Origin: Caldisericota bacterium
Lineage (GTDB): Bacteria > Caldisericota > Caldisericia > Cryosericales > Cryosericaceae
NCBI GenBank assembly: GCA_026390245.1
Contig: JAPLGI010000164.1
Coordinates: 1 to 10,139 of the forward strand
Direction: 5' to 3'
DNA: 10,139 nucleotides
In this document: in pieces, positions 1-6,426 of the stretch
Numbering within the stretch: the first letter of the stretch is position 1
Layout: each line of letters starts with the position of its first letter
Program-made: the position numbers and the translations under genes
Notes under the pieces: generated by a model
What the model was told of the DNA's origin: nothing
The model's database searches: none
What the model saw: only the letters and a program-made list of their open reading frames with translations

Positions 1-51
1 ATTGCCAACAGATTTACAGTCTGCCGCCATTAACCGCTCGGCCACCTACCC
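1..51 (-). tRNA. tRNA-Tyr (GUA), 3' part cut by window edge
   Basis: Read on the minus strand, the acceptor 5' strand GGGTAGG (45-51) is followed by T8-G9, a D-arm GCC-GAGCGGTTAAT-GGC and an anticodon arm with loop CTGTAAA. The anticodon GTA lies at 15-17, which decodes Tyr codons. The anticodon stem CAGA/TCTG is intact. The sequence runs off the left edge just after this arm, so the variable arm (long in bacterial tRNA-Tyr), T-arm and 3' acceptor strand cannot be checked. It starts only 4 bases after the encoded CCA of the upstream tRNA-Thr, so the two are almost certainly processed from one precursor. Confidence 0.88.
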
Positions 52-55
52 ACAC

Positions 56-131
56 TGGAGCCGACGACCCGAATTGAACGGGTGACCAGTTGATTACAAA
101 TCAACCGCTCTACCAGCTGAGCTACGTCGGC
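56..131 (-). tRNA. tRNA-Thr (UGU), complete with encoded CCA
   Basis: The minus strand gives a full 76-base cloverleaf. The acceptor stem is GCCGACG/CGTCGGC, the D-arm GCTC-AGCTGGTA-GAGC, the anticodon stem GTTGA/TCAAC with loop TTTGTAA, the variable loop TGGTC, and the T-arm ACCCG-TTCAATT-CGGGT. The discriminator is T and a genomic CCA (56-58) follows. The anticodon TGT (96-98) reads ACN threonine codons, chiefly ACA. All stems are perfectly paired. A near-consensus promoter lies just upstream, and tRNA-Tyr follows after 4 bases. Confidence 0.97.
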
Positions 132-144
132 CTGCATCGCACTC

Positions 145-172
145 AGTATAGGTGCAAAGCCGTGCCTGTCAA
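145..172 (-). promoter_or_regulatory. Strong sigma70-type promoter for the tRNA-Thr/tRNA-Tyr operon
   Basis: On the minus strand a perfect -35 box TTGACA (167-172) is separated by 16 bases from a -10 box TATACT (145-150, 5 of 6 consensus). The predicted start is near position 138, giving a 5' leader of about 7 bases before the tRNA-Thr acceptor stem, to be removed by RNase P. It lies in the 60-base gap between the SigH-like gene and the tRNA. This is the best promoter match in the window and fits a highly expressed stable-RNA operon. Confidence 0.88.
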
Positions 173-191
173 GCTGCAGAGCGGGGCAGGC

Positions 192-770
192 CTATCGGAG
201 CGCTTTCCCCAGCTTCCGATTTGCTCTGGCGAGCGCATTCGAGACGGACGCCTTCGACACGTTCAATCCTTCTGCGATGATCTCGAGGGTCTCGCCTCGG
301 AGACGTCTCTCGAAGCACGCCCGTTCATGATCGCTCAGCGTATCAGCCAGCGTAACCATGTCGATGACTCCGGCCTCTGCGGGGTCGCCGAGGGAACTTC
401 CCCATCCATCGAGAGCGTCCGTATACTCAATGGGGGGGCCGGCACGTCGCCGTGCCATGTCAACAAGCCTGTGCGAGGCGACAGTAGCTACGTATCCATC
501 GAGGCTGCCTCGCTGGCTGTCATAGGTGCGGATAGCACGGAGAAAGCCCAACACGGCCTCAGCGAGACAATCGTCGCGTTCGTCTCGCTCCGCACAGTAC
601 TTGCGGGCAACGAACTTCAGGAGAGGCATGTACATGCCCAGCAGTTCCTCAAATGCCGCATTGTCTCCCGCCAGAAAGCGCTGCCTCAGCGATTCGACGC
701 GTTCCGGTGTCCGACCGCCTCTAGGACTCGATGGCACGGAAGAGCACGACCGCGAGTGCCGTCGAGACAT
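192..770 (-). CDS. sigH: SigH-like RNA polymerase sigma factor (sigma70 family, regions 2 and 4 only)
   Basis: The predicted 192-residue protein directs RNA polymerase to a promoter class. Region 2 spans about residues 38-110 (GDNAAFEELL, then EAVLGFLRAIRTYD at 71-84, then HRLVDMARRR). Region 4 spans about 141-191 (LSDHER, a helix-turn-helix at 160-182, then VSNALARANRKL). These segments align by eye with Bacillus SigH, including its GDSDALDYL and its LSDLER and DNALQRVKRKL stretches. It is shorter than the roughly 215-residue SigH at the N terminus and in the region 2-4 linker. Its place after cysS-rlmB is the classic sigH locus. The ATG at 770 lies 50 bases inside rlmB with no clear Shine-Dalgarno; a GTG at 737 is an alternative that removes 11 low-complexity residues. 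Translation is probably coupled to rlmB. Whether it serves sporulation, competence or stationary-phase genes cannot be told. Confidence 0.8.
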   Translation of the reverse strand: MSRRHSRSCSSVPSSPRGGRTPERVESLRQRFLAGDNAAFEELLGMYMPLLKFVARKYCAERDERDDCLAEAVLGFLRAIRTYDSQRGSLDGYVATVASHRLVDMARRRAGPPIEYTDALDGWGSSLGDPAEAGVIDMVTLADTLSDHERACFERRLRGETLEIIAEGLNVSKASVSNALARANRKLGKALR

Positions 771-1476
771 TCAACGAGTCAACGCCGGGCTTCATGGGAA
801 TCGTAATGAAGAAGTCCGCATTCTTCCTGGTGAGCTCACGCATGCCGGCCCCCTCACTGCCCACGATGAAAGCCGATGGACAGGCGTACTTCTCCTTCCG
901 ATAGTCGTGCCCGTCGGAGGCATCCAGCCCGTACAGCCAATACCCATCCTTCTTGAGTCGTTCCATGGCATAGGCCAGATTTGCTACCACGGCAATAGGC
1001 AGACCGAATACCGTCCCGGCCGACGCAGATACTGCGGCCGGCGAGAATGGACTTGTTCGGTCTTTGGTGACAATTAGCCCCCCAGCCTTCGACGCAGCGA
1101 CCACACGAATAATCGCTCCCAGATTGTGGGGATCAGTGACCTGGTCCACAAGAACCAGCGAACGGCGCGCTGGCTCGGAAGGCATCGCCCCCATGAGCGC
1201 ATTCATGTCCAGAAGCCGCACTCGTGCACACTGAGCTGCAATGCCCTGATGAGGGACATCGCCGAGTCCCTTCTGGAACCATGATCCGACCTTGTACTCC
1301 ATCGGTACCTTCTGCCGCGATGCCTCGTCCTTGATCATCCGGATGCGTTCATCCTTCTCGGAACCAGCCTCGAAGATGATCTTCTCGATCGAGTGCCCTG
1401 CGGACAGTGCACCCAGAACCGAGTTCTTGCCATAGATAAGCATGCCAGTTGGTTTCGTTCTCTCAGTATTAGCCAC
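721..1476 (-). CDS. rlmB: SpoU/TrmH-family 23S rRNA 2'-O-methyltransferase, RlmB type
   Basis: This 251-residue protein transfers a methyl group from S-adenosylmethionine to a ribose 2'-OH, in RlmB of G2251 of 23S rRNA. A small N-terminal RNA-binding domain (about 12-85, GKNSVLGAL) precedes the knotted SPOUT domain. The three SpoU motifs are present: motif 1 TDPHNLGAIIR (114-124, with N118 and catalytic R124), motif 2 IVGSEGAGM (204-212) and motif 3 IPMKPGVDSLNVSTA (226-240). Length is usual for the family. The GTG start at 1476 overlaps the end of cysS by 8 bases and has a GGAGTGAGG sequence upstream; an ATG 11 codons later has a poorer ribosome-binding site. mrnC, often found between cysS and rlmB in Bacillota, is absent. 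A tRNA Gm18-type specificity cannot be excluded from sequence alone. Confidence 0.9.
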   Translation of the reverse strand: MANTERTKPTGMLIYGKNSVLGALSAGHSIEKIIFEAGSEKDERIRMIKDEASRQKVPMEYKVGSWFQKGLGDVPHQGIAAQCARVRLLDMNALMGAMPSEPARRSLVLVDQVTDPHNLGAIIRVVAASKAGGLIVTKDRTSPFSPAAVSASAGTVFGLPIAVVANLAYAMERLKKDGYWLYGLDASDGHDYRKEKYACPSAFIVGSEGAGMRELTRKNADFFITIPMKPGVDSLNVSTALAVVLFRAIES

Positions 1477-2950
1477 GGATGCGATACCTCACTCCATCAA
1501 CGCCGTCCTCCAGAGCGATACCAATGCTCCTGAGGCGCTCCCTGATCTGGTCAGCCAAGTCAAACTGTCCCGTCTCCCGAGCAGCCCGACGCTTCGCAAC
1601 GATTGCGTCGAGAAGGTCTCTCGCAGAACCATGGTCGTCTGCAGCAGCTCCGACCTCTGCAGCCGCTTCTTCGAGCTCGTGCTGCTTGTCGGCAAGAAGA
1701 CCGGTCTTGTGTCTCACGTACTCACTTGTCTGGTCAAGTCCAAGTACCCACAGTCTCGACCGAAATGCCTCAAGCGCACAAGAGGCATCCAACTTGGCGA
1801 GCCCATGTTCTGAAGCCATTCGGCGTATGCGAGTCATGAACTCGTAGAGGGAAGCTAGTGCACGGGACGTGTTGAGGTTGTCTGCAAGGGAAGCGTCGAA
1901 CTCGCTGAGAAAGCCGGAACATGTGCTCTCAATCTCCGGATCGACCCCGTCATGGGAGGATTGACCCAACTCCTGAAGGAACGCCTCGAACTCCGCCATG
2001 CGTTCATAACTGGCGAACGCCTGCCCAAACCCCGAGAGGCTGAACTTCAGAGGCTTCTCGTATGATGTCTGCAGCAGATAGAGCCGGATCACCTGCCCCG
2101 GATACTGCTCCAGCAGTTCGCGAACCGTCATGACATTTCCGAGTGACTTCGACATCTTCTCGCCACCCATGTTGACCATTCCGGAGTGCATCCAGTAGCG
2201 GACAAACTGCTGTCCATCCAAGGCTGCTTCACTTTGCGCTATCTCATTCTCATGGTGAGGGAAGATCAGGTCCTCGCCGCCGCCATGGATGTCAAAACCT
2301 GCCCCGAGATGCCTCAGGCTCATCGCCGAGCACTCGATATGCCATCCCGGACGACCTCTTCCCCAAGGACTGTCCCATGAAATCTCACCCGGCTTGGCGA
2401 ACTTCCATAAAGCGAAGTCCAGCGGGTCCTCCTTTGCTTCGTTCACCTCTACCCGGGCGCCACTGCGCATTTCGTCGACAGAGCGGCCTGAAAGTCGACC
2501 ATAGCGACTGAACTTGCGAACAGCAAAGTAGACTCCGTCTGACGAAACGTAGGCATGGTCATTTGCAATGATACGACCAATGAGATCGATGATATCCGGG
2601 ATGCTTTCGGATACTCTGGGTGTGACATCGGGAGGAAGGACGTTCAGAGCCGCCATATCCTCAAGATACTCGCCGATATAACGTGTAGAAAGATCGAGCG
2701 GTGCGATTCCCTGGTCCTGAGCCCTCTGGATAATCTTGTCGTCGATGTCCGTGTAGTTGCTGACGTAGGTAACGGTGTACCCTGCACTCCGGAGATAGCG
2801 TCTGAGAAGGTCATAGACAACAGCTGTTCGCGCATGCCCGATGTGAGCAGGGGCATAAGGAGTGACCCCACAGACATACATTGCGATCTTGCCTGGCTCA
2901 CGGGGAACGAGGTCAACTGTCCTGCGCATAAGGGTATCATGAATCCTCAT
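1469..2950 (-). CDS. cysS: Cysteinyl-tRNA synthetase (class I)
   Basis: It attaches cysteine to tRNA-Cys in the cytoplasm. The class I signatures are intact: HIGH at 36-39 and KMSKS at 265-269. The active-site zinc ligands are all present as C27, C207, H232 and E236, equivalent to C28, C209, H234 and E238 of the E. coli enzyme. The anticodon-binding helical region follows from about residue 310. At 493 residues it is somewhat longer than the E. coli enzyme (461), largely through an Ala/Glu-rich linker near 405-445 before the final [18 protein letters not shown] motif. The ATG at 2950 has GGAGG at 2960-2964, 9 bases upstream. It follows rpsI across a strong terminator; no convincing promoter is visible between that terminator and the start, so either a weak promoter or read-through must drive it. 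Its stop overlaps rlmB. Confidence 0.97.
   Translation of the reverse strand: MRIHDTLMRRTVDLVPREPGKIAMYVCGVTPYAPAHIGHARTAVVYDLLRRYLRSAGYTVTYVSNYTDIDDKIIQRAQDQGIAPLDLSTRYIGEYLEDMAALNVLPPDVTPRVSESIPDIIDLIGRIIANDHAYVSSDGVYFAVRKFSRYGRLSGRSVDEMRSGARVEVNEAKEDPLDFALWKFAKPGEISWDSPWGRGRPGWHIECSAMSLRHLGAGFDIHGGGEDLIFPHHENEIAQSEAALDGQQFVRYWMHSGMVNMGGEKMSKSLGNVMTVRELLEQYPGQVIRLYLLQTSYEKPLKFSLSGFGQAFASYERMAEFEAFLQELGQSSHDGVDPEIESTCSGFLSEFDASLADNLNTSRALASLYEFMTRIRRMASEHGLAKLDASCALEAFRSRLWVLGLDQTSEYVRHKTGLLADKQHELEEAAAEVGAAADDHGSARDLLDAIVAKRRAARETGQFDLADQIRERLRSIGIALEDGVDGVRYRIRG
1486..1495 (-). promoter_or_regulatory. Shine-Dalgarno for the GTG start of rlmB
   Basis: The minus strand reads GGAGTGAGGT here, inside the last codons of cysS, about 10 bases before the GTG at 1476. 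It supports the GTG over the downstream ATG and suggests coupling with cysS. Confidence 0.6.
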
Positions 2951-2991
2951 CGTTGGTTTCCTCCACTGCTCAAACCTATCTACAGGGTATC

Positions 2992-3023
2992 AAAAAAGGC
3001 AGCGGGCACAATGTCCCGCTGCC
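2992..3023 (-). terminator. Intrinsic terminator closing the rplM-rpsI operon
   Basis: On the minus strand GGCAGCGGG pairs perfectly with CCCGCTGCC (9 bp, mostly G-C) around an 8-base loop, followed at once by six T residues (2992-2997). It starts 24 bases after the rpsI stop. It also sits 42 bases before cysS, so read-through could control cysS, but it looks like a simple end-of-operon terminator. Confidence 0.92.
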
Positions 3024-3047
3024 CAGCAAGATCTCGACGAAGCCTGT

Positions 3048-3440
3048 CTAGCGTTTCCTGTACTGGGTAGCCTTGCGCGCACCAAGCAGACCGTACTTCT
3101 TGCGCTCTTTGATACGAGCATCTCGGGTCAGAAGCCTGGCCTTCTTCAGGGCCGGCTTGTTTTCCGGGTTCTGTTCAACCAGCGCGCGGGCGATTCCATG
3201 ACGCACTGCTTCGGCCTGGCCGTTGAATCCGCCACCAGCGACGCTAACGATCGCATCGAACACAGGCGTACCTCCCATAACCGTGAAGGCAGCCATGGTC
3301 TTCATGGAAACCGTCTGAACCGGAAAGTAGACTTCGACCGGCTTGCCATTCACAACAATCTTGCCAGTCCCAGCAACAAGATGAACACGCGCAATTGCGG
3401 TCTTCCTCTTGCCCGTTCCCCAAATCTGAGTGGTTGCCAC
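3048..3440 (-). CDS. rpsI: 30S ribosomal protein S9
   Basis: This 130-residue protein belongs to the 30S head; its C-terminal tail reaches the P-site tRNA anticodon arm. Family hallmarks are WGTGKRKTAIARVHL at the N terminus, GGGFNGQAEAVRHGIARAL (69-87) and a basic C terminus LLTRDARIKERKKYG followed by ARKATQYRKR. The terminal Lys-Arg is kept, but the usual Ser before it (SKR) is Arg here. The open frame extends far upstream, yet homology begins at GTG 3440, which has GGGAGG 5 bases upstream on the rplM stop codon; that start gives the normal family length. The gene follows rplM after 10 bases as in most bacteria, so the two are co-transcribed from the promoter at 3910-3937. Confidence 0.97.
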   Translation of the reverse strand: MATTQIWGTGKRKTAIARVHLVAGTGKIVVNGKPVEVYFPVQTVSMKTMAAFTVMGGTPVFDAIVSVAGGGFNGQAEAVRHGIARALVEQNPENKPALKKARLLTRDARIKERKKYGLLGARKATQYRKR

Positions 3441-3445
3441 GCCAT

Positions 3446-3451
3446 CCTCCC
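3446..3451 (-). promoter_or_regulatory. Shine-Dalgarno deciding the GTG start of rpsI
   Basis: GGGAGG on the minus strand, 5 bases before GTG 3440 and touching the rplM TAG (3451-3453). An ATG at 3445 is out of frame. The site fixes the S9 start and suggests coupled L13-S9 translation. Confidence 0.8.
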
Positions 3452-3882
3452 TAGTTTGCCTTGAACTCAACAGGCTTCTGGGCCTGGTGAGGATGCTCGG
3501 GTCCCTGATAGACGCGCAGATTGCTGAGCAGCTCTTTGCCAAGCGTGTTCTTGGGCAACATGCCGCGAACCACACGCTTGAGAAGGAAGTCCGATCGCGT
3601 CTCTAGCATCTTGTTCCAATTTGTGGCCTTGAGGCCACCCGGGTAGAACGAGTGATGGTAGTGCATCGTCTGCGTGCCCTTCTTGGGATCGATTGCCAAC
3701 TTCGAAGCGTTGATGACGATGACATTGTCGCCAACCATGGCATTTGGCGTGAACTCCGGTCTGTCCTTGCCACGAAGAATGTTGGCAATAATAACCGAAA
3801 GCCGCCCAACGCTCTGGTCCGTAGCATCAATCAGTATCCATCGACGGGTAACCGTCTCTGGTCTAAAAAACGTTGTCTTCAT
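3451..3882 (-). CDS. rplM: 50S ribosomal protein L13
   Basis: This 143-residue, full-length L13 is an early-assembly 23S rRNA-binding protein of the large subunit. Family features are RRWILIDATDQSVGRLSVII near the N terminus, a shortened-loop form of the GKDRPEFTPNAMVGDNVIVINA stretch, then YHHSFYPGGLK (residues 74-84) and the C-terminal VVRGMLPKNTLGKELLSNLRVY and GPEHPHQAQKP segments. The ATG at 3882 has a full AGGAGG (3889-3894) 6 bases upstream. It is the first gene of a two-gene operon with rpsI. The promoter lies about 28 bases before the start, so the untranslated leader is only about 20 bases and has no room for a structured autoregulatory L13 leader. Confidence 0.98.
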   Translation of the reverse strand: MKTTFFRPETVTRRWILIDATDQSVGRLSVIIANILRGKDRPEFTPNAMVGDNVIVINASKLAIDPKKGTQTMHYHHSFYPGGLKATNWNKMLETRSDFLLKRVVRGMLPKNTLGKELLSNLRVYQGPEHPHQAQKPVEFKAN

Positions 3883-3909
3883 TCATATCCTCCTGGTGAA
3901 TTCTTAAGT

Positions 3910-3937
3910 AGACTACCACAAACCCGCGATTAGTCAA
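3910..3937 (-). promoter_or_regulatory. Extended -10 promoter for rplM-rpsI
   Basis: On the minus strand -35 TTGACT (3932-3937) and -10 TAGTCT (3910-3915) are 16 bases apart, and TGG directly precedes the -10 box as an extended -10 element. The predicted start near 3902 leaves a leader of about 20 bases with AGGAGG. It lies in the only sizeable gap (137 bases) between truA and rplM, so it makes rplM-rpsI a separate unit. Confidence 0.75.
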
Positions 3938-3940
3938 CGC

Positions 3941-3963
3941 CTTGAGCCTGCAAACAGCACAAG
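3941..3963 (-). other. Imperfect hairpin between truA and the rplM promoter
   Basis: Minus-strand CTTG-T-GC-TG pairs with CA-G-GC-T-CAAG around a TTTG loop, with one T-T mismatch and one bulged G. It ends 3 bases before the -35 box of rplM. No T tract follows, so it is not an intrinsic terminator. It could mark the 3' end of truA transcripts or be chance. The rest of the 3883-4019 gap holds a small ACTGA/TCAGT hairpin just after the truA stop and nothing else I recognise. Confidence 0.35.
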
Positions 3964-4019
3964 ACCCGCTTGTCCGGAGAGGGTTCGGGCAGACGGCAAC
4001 GTGCACTGAAAATCAGTAA

Positions 4020-4775
4020 TCAAGGGTAGTTGACAGCAACCAGGTAGAGGCCGCCAGCCGACATCACCTGCCGCGTGTACGGGACGTCGGATCCGGTAAA
4101 CGCATCGTTCCACGTTTCTTCACCGATCCTCCCCTGCCCGGCCTTGAGGACGAAGTATGCCATGCGGCGTACCATATGATACAGGAAATGATCGCCCGAG
4201 ACCGTGAAGATGACTACCTTGTCCGTTTCGACGACGTCAGCCGCGCTTAGCGTACACGTCGTATCCCGATGCCGCCTGCTCGGATCGATATTCCCAAACC
4301 CCTTGAAATCATGTGTTCCGAGCATCGCGTGTGCGGCATCATTCATTGCAGCGGTCCTGACCGAATACTCGAGTCGATACGCATAGCGAGCGAGGAACGG
4401 CGTCCAATATCCTTTCTTGATGAATACGTAAGCGTACGTCTTTCCAACTACCGAGAACCGGGCGCTGAAGTTGGCACTCTCGCGACCACAGCTGCGAATG
4501 GTCAGCCACTCAGGCATCATGATGGGCAGCCGTCGTACAACGCGCTCGAAGAGTGCATCATCGCGCAGGACAAAACTCACGACATTGTGAAGCGCGTGGA
4601 CCCCTCTGTCGGTCCTTGAAGCTCCGACAACGGGGATAAATGATCCAGACACAGCCTTCAGCGCTCCTTCGACAGTGCCCTGCACACTCGGCAGAAACTC
4701 CTGCTTCTGGAATCCATACGCAAAAGAGCCGTCGTATGCTATGTCCATTCGGACGGTTACAGGAACAGGCGCCAC
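4020..4775 (-). CDS. truA: tRNA pseudouridine(38-40) synthase TruA
   Basis: This 251-residue enzyme converts uridines 38-40 of the tRNA anticodon arm to pseudouridine. The catalytic Asp is D56 in ASRTDRGVHA (52-61). Other TruA motifs are AYDGSFAYGFQKQ (13-25, with Phe where many homologues have Trp), SVQGTVEGAL (30-39), LGTHDFKGFGN (about 157-167) and FLYHMVRRMAYFVLKAGQG near 205-225. Length is typical. The GTG start at 4775 overlaps the end of ecfT by 19 bases and has GGAG 7 bases upstream; an ATG at codon 10 would cut into the first beta strand. It shares the transcription unit with the ECF genes, a pairing common next to rplQ in Bacillota. No terminator follows it before the rplM promoter. 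Confidence 0.97.
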   Translation of the reverse strand: MAPVPVTVRMDIAYDGSFAYGFQKQEFLPSVQGTVEGALKAVSGSFIPVVGASRTDRGVHALHNVVSFVLRDDALFERVVRRLPIMMPEWLTIRSCGRESANFSARFSVVGKTYAYVFIKKGYWTPFLARYAYRLEYSVRTAAMNDAAHAMLGTHDFKGFGNIDPSRRHRDTTCTLSAADVVETDKVVIFTVSGDHFLYHMVRRMAYFVLKAGQGRIGEETWNDAFTGSDVPYTRQVMSAGGLYLVAVNYP

Positions 4776-5563
4776 AGGATGACTCCAGACACAGCAGCTG
4801 CTGTTCCAAGAAGAATGAATACATCGATGGACTGGAAATGGCGAGCATGATACCTTGTCCGGGGGTCTCCCACGCGAAAACCTCTCGCTTCCATTGCGAC
4901 GGCCAGGTCGTCTGCCCGACGAAAGGAGGAAACAAACAAGGGAATCAGGATGGGAATTAAGCTCTTCATGCGCATGACGAGGCTGCCCTCCCCGATCCGG
5001 GCCCCACGCGAAACCTGAGCCCGTATGATGCGTTCTGTCTCCTCGAGTATTGTGGGAACGAACCGCATCGCAATGCTCATCACAAGAGCAATTTCAGCGG
5101 AAGGCACACCAATGTGGCTCAGGGGTTTCAACAGGTCCGACACGGCGTCAGTCAGCTCTATAGGCGACGTGCTGGCCGTGAGCAGGACGCTCACAAGTGT
5201 CAGCAGGACCAGCCTGCAGAGTATGAAGCCGGCCAGTACCAGCCCCTCCCGTGTGATGTGAACAAACCCGACCTGCCAGATGATCTTGCCCGGAGTGAAG
5301 AACATCTGCACGACGACCGTGAGCACAATGAGGAACAAGATGGGTTTGAGGCCGCGGGCGAAGAAACGCAGAGGTATTCTCGAAACCAGGATTCCAGCGA
5401 CCAGGAGAACAACTATAGGAACATACTGTGCTGTCTTGGTTGCGACAAAGACCCCGATCATGAGAGTAATGGTCGAGACAAGCTTCACCAGAGCACCGGA
5501 TCGATGGACAATCGAAGTTCCAGGGTAGTGCTGTCCAAGAACAAAGCTGCGAGAGAGAGCCAC
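4757..5563 (-). CDS. ecfT: ECF transporter transmembrane (T) component
   Basis: This 268-residue integral membrane protein couples ATP hydrolysis by the EcfA1-EcfA2 pair to substrate-binding S-components for vitamin or metal uptake. Hydrophobic segments are visible at about 25-43, 46-61, 74-90, 107-128, 200-214 and 247-266. The N terminus has the family-like GQHYPGTSIVHR. The two cytoplasmic coupling helices carry the Ala-Arg-Gly type motifs, RAQVSRGAR (181-189) and AMEARGF (223-229), which dock into the ATPases. The GTG start at 5563 shares one base with the TAG stop of ecfA2 and has GGAGGAG (5568-5574) 4 bases upstream. Its end overlaps truA. No S-component gene is beside it, so it probably belongs to a shared group II module. 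Confidence 0.95.
   Translation of the reverse strand: MALSRSFVLGQHYPGTSIVHRSGALVKLVSTITLMIGVFVATKTAQYVPIVVLLVAGILVSRIPLRFFARGLKPILFLIVLTVVVQMFFTPGKIIWQVGFVHITREGLVLAGFILCRLVLLTLVSVLLTASTSPIELTDAVSDLLKPLSHIGVPSAEIALVMSIAMRFVPTILEETERIIRAQVSRGARIGEGSLVMRMKSLIPILIPLFVSSFRRADDLAVAMEARGFRVGDPRTRYHARHFQSIDVFILLGTAAAVSGVILWRLFL
4783..4786 (-). promoter_or_regulatory. Shine-Dalgarno for the GTG start of truA
   Basis: GGAG on the minus strand, 7 bases before GTG 4775 and inside ecfT. It favours the GTG over the ATG nine codons downstream. Confidence 0.55.
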
Positions 5564-6426
5564 TATGCTCCTCCAAGATCGGAGACACTCAGCTTCAACG
5601 ATTCCAGCATCCGCTCCGTCGATGCCTCATTCACGGTCAGTGCGCTCCCACACGCCTTGAGAGCGCGCGAAAGACGATAGCTCTCCGGAAGCTCCAGACC
5701 AGTTCTTTCGACCAGAGTGACGTCGCTGAAGAAGGTGTCGGTCGGACCCTGAAACGCAACTGCTCCATCGTCCAGGACGATGACCTGCTTGCAGAACTCG
5801 GCAACCTCGTCCATATTGTGGGACACCAGAATAACCGTGACATGAGTTGCCTGGCGCAATGTCTCCAGTTCGGCCAGGACCGCCAACTTGGAGCCAGAGT
5901 CGAGCCCCGCGGTTGGCTCATCGAGGACGATGTACTTCTGACCCACGGCGATGATCGAGGCGATTGCCACGCGACGCTGTTCTCCTCCGCTGAGCTGGAA
6001 AGGGGACAGCGACAGAAAGTGGTCCGGATCAAGACCGACTGTCTTCATTGCTCTGTGAACGCTTTCGTCGACCTGCTCTTTGCTGAACCCATAGTTGCGG
6101 CAGCCAAAGGCCACTTCCTCAAAGATGGTCTCGGCAAAGAACTGGTCCTCGGGATACTGGAATACGATGCCAACTCTGCGACGTACCTTGGCAAGCACTT
6201 TCCGGTCATTGGAGATGATCTCATCATCGACGACAACATCCCCACGCGTCGGAAACAGGAGCCCATTCAGATGTTCGACAAGTGTCGACTTGCCTGAGCC
6301 TGTTCTTCCCACAACGCCCACGAAGGCACCTTCGTCGATATGCAGGCTGATCCCCCGAAGAGCGAAGTACTCGAAGGGTTCGCCACTGTCGTACACGTAA
6401 TCGACGTTCTTCAGGTCAATTGACAT
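5563..6426 (-). CDS. ecfA2: ECF transporter ATPase EcfA2
   Basis: This 287-residue ABC ATPase is one half of the EcfA1-EcfA2 heterodimer at the inner face of the membrane. Motifs in order: Walker A GRTGSGKST (40-48), Q-loop Q90 (FQYPEDQFF), signature LSGGEQRR (145-152), Walker B IVLDEPTAGLD (166-176) with catalytic E170, and switch His H203 (SHNMDEVAE). The D-loop form PTAGLD and the YPEDQFF stretch are the EcfA2 pattern, distinguishing it from its upstream partner. The signature has Glu where LSGGQ is usual. The ATG at 6426 overlaps the end of ecfA1 by 16 bases and has only a weak ribosome-binding site, so translational coupling is likely. Confidence 0.95.
   Translation of the reverse strand: MSIDLKNVDYVYDSGEPFEYFALRGISLHIDEGAFVGVVGRTGSGKSTLVEHLNGLLFPTRGDVVVDDEIISNDRKVLAKVRRRVGIVFQYPEDQFFAETIFEEVAFGCRNYGFSKEQVDESVHRAMKTVGLDPDHFLSLSPFQLSGGEQRRVAIASIIAVGQKYIVLDEPTAGLDSGSKLAVLAELETLRQATHVTVILVSHNMDEVAEFCKQVIVLDDGAVAFQGPTDTFFSDVTLVERTGLELPESYRLSRALKACGSALTVNEASTERMLESLKLSVSDLGGA

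Noticed and set aside
132..191. Intrinsic terminator after sigH
   Set aside because: GCCTG and CAGGC can pair over a long loop, but there is no T tract and the pairing runs into the tRNA promoter.
90..806. Long plus-strand open frame (238 codons) over the tRNA-Thr and SigH region
   Set aside because: It runs antisense to sigH and through the tRNA and its promoter; the translation has no recognisable domain and no ribosome-binding site.
2951..3047. T-box leader in front of cysS
   Set aside because: The gap is only 97 bases, too short for a T-box, and no T-box antiterminator consensus is visible; the hairpin is explained as the rpsI terminator.
3441..3575. N-terminal extension of rpsI up to an ATG at 3575
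   Set aside because: It overlaps rplM in another frame, has no S9 homology, and the GTG at 3440 has a good ribosome-binding site and gives normal S9 length.
3883..3902. Structured L13 autoregulatory leader upstream of rplM
   Set aside because: The predicted untranslated leader is about 20 bases, mostly the Shine-Dalgarno region, with no room for a folded element.
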